A stretch of DNA of 17,051 nucleotides from Alphaproteobacteria bacterium (GTDB lineage Bacteria > Pseudomonadota > Alphaproteobacteria > Micropepsales > Micropepsaceae). The translations under genes and the position numbers were made by a program. This document shows, piece by piece, positions 12,206 through 17,051 of this stretch. The notes beneath the pieces were generated by a model. The model ran no database searches and had not been told where the DNA came from. It saw nothing but the letters and a program-made list of their open reading frames with translations. Position 1 is the first letter of the stretch. Every line of letters begins with the position of its first letter. The stretch is from positions 1 through 17,051 of the forward strand of contig JAFKFF010000224.1 in assembly GCA_017307315.1 (NCBI GenBank). The letters run 5' to 3'.

Positions 12206-13206
12206 ATCAGACCGCCAAGCGGGCTGGACGGATCGGCATAGGCTTTTTTCGGCATCCGCCCGGCCAGCCAGGCTTCGCGGCCCGCTTCCACCGCCAGTTT
12301 CATCGCGCGGGCCATTTTCACCGGATCCTTGGCATGGGCGATGCCGGTGTTGGAGATGACCGCGTCGCAACCCAATTCCATGGCGATGGCGGCATCCGAC
12401 GCCGTGCCGATGCCGGCGTCCACGATCACCGGCACCTTGGCGTCTTCGATGATCATGCGGATATTCACCGTGCTCTGCAGCCCCATGCCCGAGCCGATCG
12501 GCGAGGCCAGCGGCATGATCGCCACCGCCCCCATCTCTTCCAGCCGCTTGGCCATCAGGGGATCGTCGCTGCAATAGACCATCACATGAAAGCCGTCCTT
12601 GGTCAGCATTTCGGTGGCGCGCAGGGTCTCCAGCATGTCGGGATAGAGCAGCTTCTTCTCGCCGAGCACTTCCAGCTTGACCAGACTCCAGCCACCCGCC
12701 TCCCGCGCCAGGCGCAAGGTGCGCACGGCATCCTCGCCCGTGAAGCAGCCCGCGGTATTGGGCAGGTAAGTGTATTTCTTGGGATCGATGTAGTCGATCA
12801 GGCGGGGCTGGCCGGGATCGGTGAGATTGACCCGCCGGACCGCCACGGTGACGATCTGCGCGCCACTCGCTTCCAATGCCCGGGCGTTGTCTTCGTAATC
12901 CTTGTATTTGCCAGTGCCCACGATCAGGCGGGACGCAAAAGCCTTACCCGCGATCACCAAAGGCTTGTCGACACGCGGCAGCTCTACCGGGGCATTGCCG
13001 CCCCCGATGAAATGCACGATCTCGAAACGGTCGCCCTCCGCCACCGGCACCTGGTCGTAGGTGGAGCGCGGCACGATCTGAAGATTGCGCTCCACCGCGA
13101 TCTTGGTCGGGTCGAGCCCCAGGGACTGCAGCATGGTCTTGACGGTCAACCCGGCGGCCAACGCGCGGGCTTCCCCGTTCAAGGTCACATTCAGGTTTGT
13201 GGTCAT
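12202..13206 (-). CDS. thiG: ThiS-ThiG fusion: sulfur carrier plus thiazole synthase
   Basis: A 334-residue fusion for the thiazole half of thiamin. Residues 1-70 are a ThiS ubiquitin-like sulfur carrier ending in IVHFIGGG (G68-G70); residues about 80-334 are ThiG, which joins deoxyxylulose 5-phosphate, dehydroglycine and ThiS-thiocarboxylate sulfur. ThiG marks are GTGKY (97-101), the Schiff-base lysine in LVKLEV (K177, equivalent to K96 of B. subtilis ThiG by alignment), [10 protein letters not shown] (231-240) and VDAGIG (262-267). The carrier's glycine tail, normally the free C-terminus that ThiF activates, is internal here and runs straight into NAPVEL. Similar fusions exist in sequence databases as far as I recall. 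No thiC, thiE, thiO or thiF lies in the window and I see no TPP riboswitch upstream. It converges on the DsbA-like gene with a 3-bp gap and diverges from aroQ. Confidence 0.95.
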   Translation of the reverse strand: MTTNLNVTLNGEARALAAGLTVKTMLQSLGLDPTKIAVERNLQIVPRSTYDQVPVAEGDRFEIVHFIGGGNAPVELPRVDKPLVIAGKAFASRLIVGTGKYKDYEDNARALEASGAQIVTVAVRRVNLTDPGQPRLIDYIDPKKYTYLPNTAGCFTGEDAVRTLRLAREAGGWSLVKLEVLGEKKLLYPDMLETLRATEMLTKDGFHVMVYCSDDPLMAKRLEEMGAVAIMPLASPIGSGMGLQSTVNIRMIIEDAKVPVIVDAGIGTASDAAIAMELGCDAVISNTGIAHAKDPVKMARAMKLAVEAGREAWLAGRMPKKAYADPSSPLGGLI

Positions 13207-13237
13207 GTTCGAGCCTGGCCTCTTAGGGTTTCCGTTC

Positions 13238-13263
13238 CCAAGCGTTATGACTATAAGGCTTGG
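13238..13263. promoter_or_regulatory. thiG/aroQ divergent spacer with CCAAGC-N14-GCTTGG inverted repeat over a -10-like box
   Basis: In the 80-bp gap between the divergent starts, CCAAGC (13238-13243) and GCTTGG (13258-13263) form a perfect 6-bp inverted repeat. Between its arms lies TATAAG (13252-13257), a fair -10 box for aroQ that would place transcription about 23 bases before the aroQ ATG. The -35 region is weak. The repeat could be an operator or chance. Confidence 0.35.
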
Positions 13264-13286
13264 ACCTGCTTCGCTGGCGGAACCCT

Positions 13287-13769
13287 ATGGCGAAAAATAC
13301 AAGTAAATCCAAGACTTTACCAATATACATCATCAACGGCCCGAATCTCAACCTTCTGGGCGCACGCGAGCCTTCGATTTACGGGCATACCACCCTTGGC
13401 GAAATCGAGAAGCTCTGCGCCGCGCGCGCCAAAAGCCATGGCCTCAGCGCCGTCTTCCTCCAGAGCAACAAGGAAGGAGAACTGGTCGAATTCCTGCAGG
13501 AGGCGCGAACCGCGGCCTCCGGGGTGATCATCAACGCGGCGGGCTACACGCACACCTCGGTCGCGATCCTGGATGCGCTTCAGATGCTGCCCCTCCCGGT
13601 GATCGAAGTGCATCTTTCCAATCCGGCGCGGCGGGAAGATTTCCGCCATCTGTCCTATGTCGCCAAAGCCGCGACCGGCACCATCGCCGGCCTGGGCGTG
13701 AACTCTTACCTGCTTGCGATCGACGCGGTCGCGGCCGTCCTGGCCGGGCCCAAAGGAACAAGAAAATGA
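13287..13769 (+). CDS. aroQ: 3-dehydroquinate dehydratase, type II
   Basis: A 160-residue cytoplasmic enzyme that converts 3-dehydroquinate to 3-dehydroshikimate in the shikimate pathway; the type II fold forms a dodecamer. Family motifs are in order: INGPNLNLLG (16-25), the flexible loop R27 with catalytic Y32 in PSIYG, QSNKEGEL (59-66), YTHTS (87-91), and E107/H109 in EVHLSN with R116 and R120 nearby. The usual NPGAYTHTS reads NAAGYTHTS here, a mild change. I start at the ATG at 13287 and not at an in-frame TTG at 13260, since a -10-like TATAAG stands just upstream of that TTG and the family begins shortly before the INGPNLN strand. The stop overlaps the accB start (ATGA), so the two are translationally coupled. 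Confidence 0.95.
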   Translation: MAKNTSKSKTLPIYIINGPNLNLLGAREPSIYGHTTLGEIEKLCAARAKSHGLSAVFLQSNKEGELVEFLQEARTAASGVIINAAGYTHTSVAILDALQMLPLPVIEVHLSNPARREDFRHLSYVAKAATGTIAGLGVNSYLLAIDAVAAVLAGPKGTRK

Positions 13770-14254
13770 ATGCGAAGAATGATGCGAAAGAGCGCCTGTC
13801 GGCGAACAAGCCGGGCATCGACGCCGAAGCGATCCGCGCTCTTTCCGATCTCCTCACCGAAACCGGGCTGACCGAAATCGAGGTCGAGCAGAACGGCGCA
13901 CGCATTCGCGTCGCCCGCGCAGGGGCGATCGCGGCCCTGGCCGGGGCGCCGGTCGCGGCTGCTCCGGCGCCGGCCGCCGCTTCCGCGCCGGCCGCGCCGG
14001 CGCCCGCCGCCGGCCCCCAGGCGGGCGCGGTGACGTCTCCCATGGTCGGCACGGTTTACGTCGCGTCCGAGCCCGGTAAGCCGCCTTTCGTGAGCGTCGG
14101 CCAGCAGATCAAGGAAGGCGACACCCTCTTCATCGTCGAGGCGATGAAGACGATGAACCCCATCCCCGCTCCCCGCGGCGGCACGGTGAAGGAAATCTGC
14201 GTCGAAAACGGCACGCCGGTCGAATTCGGCCAGACCCTCCTGATCCTCGGCTAA
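13766..14254 (+). CDS. accB: Biotin carboxyl carrier protein of acetyl-CoA carboxylase
   Basis: A 162-residue BCCP that carries biotin between the biotin carboxylase and the carboxyltransferase of acetyl-CoA carboxylase, the first step of fatty acid synthesis. An N-terminal helical region (about 15-50) is followed by an Ala/Pro linker (about 54-88) and the biotinyl domain (about 89-162). The biotin-accepting lysine is K128 in EAMKTMN; the family thumb region is visible as SEPGKPPFVSVG (101-112). AAGGA stands nine bases upstream of the ATG, and the ATG overlaps the aroQ stop by 4 bp. accC follows after 3 bp, the usual accBC arrangement. Confidence 0.97.
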   Translation: MNAKNDAKERLSANKPGIDAEAIRALSDLLTETGLTEIEVEQNGARIRVARAGAIAALAGAPVAAAPAPAAASAPAAPAPAAGPQAGAVTSPMVGTVYVASEPGKPPFVSVGQQIKEGDTLFIVEAMKTMNPIPAPRGGTVKEICVENGTPVEFGQTLLILG

Positions 14255-14257
14255 GGT

Positions 14258-15601
14258 ATGTTCGAGAAAATTCTCATCGCCAACCGGGGCGAGATCGCGC
14301 TGCGCGTCATCCGCGCCTGCAAGGAAATGGGCATCGCTACCGTGGCGATCCATTCCACCGCCGATTCCGATGCCATGCATGTGCGGCTGGCGGACGAAAG
14401 CGTCTGCGTCGGCGCGCCGCCGGCGGCCCAATCCTATCTCAATGTCCCGGCCATCATCGCCGCCTGCGAGATCACCGGTGCCGAGGCGATCCATCCCGGA
14501 TACGGCTTCCTGTCGGAAAACGCCAAATTCGCCGATATCGTGAAGGAGCATGGCATCACCTTCATCGGCCCCACCGCGGACCATATCCGCATGATGGGCG
14601 ACAAGATCACCGCCAAGCAGACCGTGAAGGCCCTGGGCATCCCCACCGTTCCGGGTTCCGATGGCGAGGTTTCCGACGCCGACGCGTCGCGCCTGGCGGA
14701 AGAGATCGGCTATCCCGTCCTGATCAAGGCGACGGCGGGCGGCGGCGGCCGCGGCATGAAGGTGGCGAAGAGCGCGTCCGAACTCGCCTTTGCGCTTTCG
14801 ACCGCCCGTGCCGAAGCCAAGGCGGCTTTCGGCAACGATACCGTCTATATGGAAAAATATCTGGGCAAGCCGCGCCATATCGAGGTACAGATCCTGGCGG
14901 ACAGCCACGGCAAGGTGGTGCATCTGGGCGAACGCGATTGCTCGCTGCAGCGTCGCCACCAGAAGGTCTGGGAAGAAGCAGGCAGCCCCGCCTTGAACGC
15001 GCAGGAGCGCGATGAGATCGGCGGCATCGTCACCCGCGCCCTCACCCAATTGGGCTATCTCGGCGCCGGCACCATCGAATTCCTCTACGAAGACGGCCGC
15101 TTCTATTTCATCGAGATGAATACCCGCCTGCAGGTGGAGCACCCGGTCACCGAGGCGATCACGGGCATCGACATCGTGCGCGAGCAGATCCGGGTGGCGG
15201 CCGGCAGCCCGCTTTCCATCGACCAGAAGGACATCGTTTTCGAAGGCCATGCCATCGAATGCCGCATCAATGCGGAGAACCCCTTCACCTTCCGGCCATC
15301 GCCCGGCCAGATCACCCAATTCCACACGCCCGGCGGTCTGGGCGTGCGGTTCGATTCAGCGATCTATTCCGGCTATCGCATTCCGCCTTATTACGACAGC
15401 CTGGCTGGAAAGCTGATCGTGCATGCCAGAAACCGCAACGAATGCCTGCTCAGGCTGCGCCGCGCGCTGGACGAACTGGTGGTGGGCGGCATCGAAACCA
15501 CCATCCCCCTCTTCCAGAAGCTGGTGCGCGAGCCGGACATCATCAACGGCGATTACTCCATCCACTGGCTCGAAAAATATCTGGCGAGCTTGGGTCACTG
15601 A
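14258..15601 (+). CDS. accC: Biotin carboxylase subunit of acetyl-CoA carboxylase
   Basis: A 447-residue ATP-grasp enzyme that carboxylates the biotin on AccB using ATP and bicarbonate. The start [17 protein letters not shown] is typical. ATP-site residues fit K116, K157 and the glycine loop GGGGRGM (161-167). Catalytic and bicarbonate residues fit H207 in RHIEVQ, K236 in HQKVWEE, and E286, N288 and R290 in [16 protein letters not shown]. Length matches the stand-alone AccC family, with no fused carrier domain. It begins 3 bp after the accB stop with only a poorly spaced AAGG, so translation probably depends on coupling with accB. Confidence 0.98.
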   Translation: MFEKILIANRGEIALRVIRACKEMGIATVAIHSTADSDAMHVRLADESVCVGAPPAAQSYLNVPAIIAACEITGAEAIHPGYGFLSENAKFADIVKEHGITFIGPTADHIRMMGDKITAKQTVKALGIPTVPGSDGEVSDADASRLAEEIGYPVLIKATAGGGGRGMKVAKSASELAFALSTARAEAKAAFGNDTVYMEKYLGKPRHIEVQILADSHGKVVHLGERDCSLQRRHQKVWEEAGSPALNAQERDEIGGIVTRALTQLGYLGAGTIEFLYEDGRFYFIEMNTRLQVEHPVTEAITGIDIVREQIRVAAGSPLSIDQKDIVFEGHAIECRINAENPFTFRPSPGQITQFHTPGGLGVRFDSAIYSGYRIPPYYDSLAGKLIVHARNRNECLLRLRRALDELVVGGIETTIPLFQKLVREPDIINGDYSIHWLEKYLASLGH

Positions 15602-15622
15602 ATCTGTTTCGCCGGGGCGGAC

Positions 15623-15637
15623 GCCATCGCGAATGGC
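15623..15637 (+). terminator. Weak stem-loop shortly after accC
   Basis: GCCAT (15623-15627) pairs with ATGGC (15633-15637) around CGCGA, 22 bases past the accC stop. There is no T-run, so an intrinsic terminator role is doubtful. The rest of the 160-bp accC-doxX gap has no clear structure; a TATGCT at 15729-15734 with TTCCGC 18 bases before it might be the promoter of the next gene. Confidence 0.2.
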
Positions 15638-15761
15638 ATAACTACACCTGCCGGGCCGTTCATTAAAACCGAACTATCTCGCACCGGCACACAGTTTTCG
15701 CGGCTTCCGCAAAGTTCCGTTTTGCTCCTATGCTGACCTTTCACCAAACAGGGGTCACGGC

Positions 15762-16163
15762 ATGAGCTTTCTGGATTCCTACGCTCCGCAAACCAAGGCG
15801 CTCTTGCGCATCATGACGGGGCTGCTGTTTTTGGGCGTCGGTCTGGCCAAGATCGCACACTTTCCCCATGTCGCTATGTTCGCAGAGGTAAAACCCTTTG
15901 TGGGACTGGTGGGATGGGCAGGAATGATCGAGCTGGTGACCGGCCCGCTGATCATTCTGGGTTTCTACAGCCGGATCGCCGCTTTCATCGCCTCCGGCGA
16001 AATGGCCATCGCGTATTTTTACGGGCATTGGGGCCTTGGCACCGACACCATGAACAGCTTCTTTCCCGTTCAGAATGGCGGCGCGACGGCAATCCTTTAT
16101 ACGTTTATCTTCCTTTATTTTGCCGCTTCCGGCCCCGGCACCTGGGCTTTGAATCAAAAGTGA
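15762..16163 (+). CDS. DoxX-family inner-membrane protein
   Basis: A 133-residue hydrophobic protein with four probable membrane helices (about 13-32, 46-67, 70-89 and 107-123), the DoxX pattern. Visible family features are LLRIMTGLLFLGVGLAKI near the start, a middle GMIELVTGPLIILG segment, and MAIAYFYGHW with NGG ahead of the last helix. DoxX proteins take part in respiratory or oxidative-stress complexes in a few species, but most members, including this one, have no assigned function. The ATG has AGGGG seven bases upstream, a good ribosome-binding site. It is separated from accC by 160 bp and from aat by 147 bp with strong hairpins, so it is probably transcribed alone. Confidence 0.85.
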   Translation: MSFLDSYAPQTKALLRIMTGLLFLGVGLAKIAHFPHVAMFAEVKPFVGLVGWAGMIELVTGPLIILGFYSRIAAFIASGEMAIAYFYGHWGLGTDTMNSFFPVQNGGATAILYTFIFLYFAASGPGTWALNQK

Positions 16164-16181
16164 CCCCCATCTGCCTGCCAC

Positions 16182-16195
16182 GCGGGCAAGCCCGC
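16182..16195 (+). repeat. Hairpin GCGGG-CAAG-CCCGC between doxX and aat
   Basis: GCGGG (16182-16186) and CCCGC (16191-16195) enclose CAAG, 18 bases past the doxX stop. It lies nine bases before a much stronger hairpin; together they form a two-stem element that may end doxX transcription or represent a dispersed intergenic repeat. Confidence 0.4.
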
Positions 16196-16204
16196 TAACA
16201 GACA

Positions 16205-16241
16205 TCTTCCCCCGCCAATGGCTTCGCCATGCGGGGGAAGA
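16205..16241. repeat. Strong two-part palindrome between doxX and aat (REP-like repeat or terminator)
   Basis: TCTTCCCCCGC (16205-16215) is the exact reverse complement of GCGGGGGAAGA (16231-16241). Inside, ATGGC (16218-16222) pairs with GCCAT (16226-16230) around TTC, leaving only a two-base CA bulge. That is 16 base pairs in 37 bases. It is followed by AAGC and no T-run, so it resembles the palindromic repeats scattered between alphaproteobacterial genes more than a classical terminator. A reading frame opening inside it (ATG at 16218) is in frame with aat but is not the real start. Confidence 0.6.
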
Positions 16242-16310
16242 AAGCTGGGGCCTCGCATCGGTGGCAAATATACGGAGCGCGCCGCGCCACCTTGCGCTAA
16301 ACTGGCAACC

Positions 16311-16916
16311 ATGCACGCGCCGCTTCTGACGCCGGAAGTTCTTCTGCGCGCCTATGCTCAGGGATTGTTTCCCATGGCGGACCGGCGCGACGATCCCACG
16401 CTCTATTGGGTATCGCCGGAGCAGCGCGGCATTATTCCCCTGGACGAATTCCATGTGCCGCGCCGCCTGGCGCGCACGGTTCGCGGCGGATCCTTTCAGG
16501 TCACGGCCGACCGCGCCTTTCGCGATGTGATGGAAGCGTGTGCCGCACCTGCGCCCGACCGGCCGCAAACCTGGATCAATGACGAAATCCTGCACCTCTA
16601 TACGGCGCTGCATGCCGGCGGCCATGCCCACTCGATCGAATGCTGGCAGGATGGCGAACTTGCCGGCGGGCTTTATGGCGTCCGGCTGGGTGCCGCTTTT
16701 TTTGGAGAGAGCATGTTCAGCCGGGCGCGCGACGCCTCGAAAGTCGCGCTGGTACATCTGGTGACGCGCCTCAGGCAAGGCGGCTTTGTCTTGCTCGATA
16801 CCCAGTTCCTCACCCCGCATCTGGCCAGGTTGGGCGCGCGCGAAATCCCGCGCGCGGCCTATCTGGTCCTCTTGCAGCAGGCGATCTCGCGCCCGGCGAT
16901 ATGGCCGGGCTCCTGA
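16311..16916 (+). CDS. aat: Leucyl/phenylalanyl-tRNA--protein transferase
   Basis: A 201-residue cytoplasmic enzyme that adds Leu or Phe from aminoacyl-tRNA to proteins with N-terminal Arg or Lys, marking them for ClpS/ClpAP. Motifs run in order: [12 protein letters not shown] (11-22), [13 protein letters not shown] (32-44), TWIN (87-90), HSIECW (107-112), [19 protein letters not shown] (119-137), DASKVAL (141-147), [11 protein letters not shown] (161-171) and a final [10 protein letters not shown]. The ATG at 16311 is chosen because the family starts just before the LLxAYxxGxFPM motif; an in-frame ATG at 16218 would add 31 unrelated residues and begin inside a hairpin. Its ribosome-binding site is weak. 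It converges on the DUF2155 gene with a 6-bp gap. Slightly short for the family but complete. Confidence 0.95.
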   Translation: MHAPLLTPEVLLRAYAQGLFPMADRRDDPTLYWVSPEQRGIIPLDEFHVPRRLARTVRGGSFQVTADRAFRDVMEACAAPAPDRPQTWINDEILHLYTALHAGGHAHSIECWQDGELAGGLYGVRLGAAFFGESMFSRARDASKVALVHLVTRLRQGGFVLLDTQFLTPHLARLGAREIPRAAYLVLLQQAISRPAIWPGS

Positions 16917-16922
16917 GACGGG

Positions 16923-17051
16923 TCAGCGCCCGGCTTCAGCCGGCAGCGCTTCCAGGCCTTCCTTGTCGGTGGAATCGGGCGACTTCACCTTGACCGGCGC
17001 CGTCGATTTCATCGCCGCCATCGGCGTATTGGGCGCGCCGTTCGAGCAGTT
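16923..17051 (-). CDS. C-terminal end of a probable DUF2155 protein, cut by the window edge
   Basis: An open minus-strand frame of 42 codons that ends in TGA (16923-16925) and continues past the right edge. The visible start NCSNGAP would follow the VWVxxC motif near the end of DUF2155 proteins, and alphaproteobacterial genomes often place a DUF2155 gene convergent with aat. The remaining tail (rich in Pro, Lys and Glu) has no recognisable domain. The identification rests on position and a short motif; DUF2155 has no known function. Confidence 0.5.
   Translation of the reverse strand, partial: NCSNGAPNTPMAAMKSTAPVKVKSPDSTDKEGLEALPAEAGR
16926..16949. terminator. Stem-loop at the aat/DUF2155 convergent ends
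   Basis: GCGC-CCGGC (16926-16934) pairs with GCCGG (16939-16943) and GCGC (16946-16949), with TTCA as loop and a CA bulge. It begins ten bases after the aat stop and lies inside the DUF2155 coding end, so it could end aat transcription. No T-run follows. Confidence 0.35.

Noticed and set aside
13207..13286. TPP riboswitch ahead of thiG
   Set aside because: The spacer is too short and I see none of the conserved TPP aptamer segments on the minus strand.
13706..15325. A 539-codon minus-strand frame opposite accB/accC
   Set aside because: Shadow of two well-supported genes with all expected active-site residues.
16218..16310. A longer aat start at 16218
   Set aside because: It would begin inside a strong hairpin and add 31 residues unrelated to the family; the ATG at 16311 matches the family start.
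1..17051. CRISPR arrays, insertion sequences, tRNA genes or phage genes
   Set aside because: No regularly spaced direct repeats, transposase motifs, cloverleaf-like sequences or phage signatures were recognised by reading; gene content is core metabolism and envelope.

Overview
The window is GC-rich, densely coded bacterial chromosome and looks alphaproteobacterial. Two gene neighbourhoods suggest this, judged from memory of the families and not from a search. One is an RNase E gene divergent from a cell-wall amidase plus PBP1A. The other is aroQ-accB-accC followed by aat and a convergent DUF2155 gene. RNase E also carries the long acidic insertion in its S1 domain and the arginine-rich tail seen in alphaproteobacterial homologues. 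There are no tRNA or rRNA genes, no CRISPR array, no insertion sequence and no sign of recent transfer: this is core genome.

Layout. (1) 1-4913, minus strand: a peptidoglycan cluster read amiC-like amidase, then PBP1A (mrcA), then a ClC-type chloride channel that runs off the left edge. (2) 4914-5347: the only long gene-free stretch (434 bp), holding several inverted repeats that could form a structured leader for rne. (3) 5348-8098, plus strand: rne, RNase E. (4) 8167-9926, minus strand: a GFA/CENP-V zinc-site protein and, upstream of it, a shortened gamma-glutamyltransferase-like lipoprotein. (5) 10065-12198, plus strand: a BepA-like M48 metalloprotease with a TPR tail, followed by a membrane-anchored DsbA/ScsC-like thiol oxidoreductase. 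(6) 12202-13206, minus strand: a ThiS-ThiG fusion for thiamin thiazole synthesis, convergent with the DsbA-like gene. (7) 13287-15601, plus strand: aroQ-accB-accC, with a 4-bp aroQ/accB overlap and a 3-bp accB/accC gap. (8) 15762-16916, plus strand: a DoxX-family membrane protein and aat. (9) 16923-17051, minus strand: the last 42 codons of a probable DUF2155 gene.

How the genes work together. The left third builds and trims peptidoglycan. The M48 protease and the DsbA/ScsC-like protein form a probable two-gene operon for envelope protein quality control. accB/accC supply biotin carboxyl carrier protein and biotin carboxylase for malonyl-CoA synthesis. aroQ serves the shikimate pathway, and aat serves the N-end rule. 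I do not see a clearly new multi-gene system. The points most worth checking are the ThiS-ThiG fusion with its internal glycine triplet, the GGT-like lipoprotein whose catalytic Thr position appears substituted, the M48/ScsC-like pair (with the BepA histidine-switch position apparently lost), and the structured region ahead of rne.
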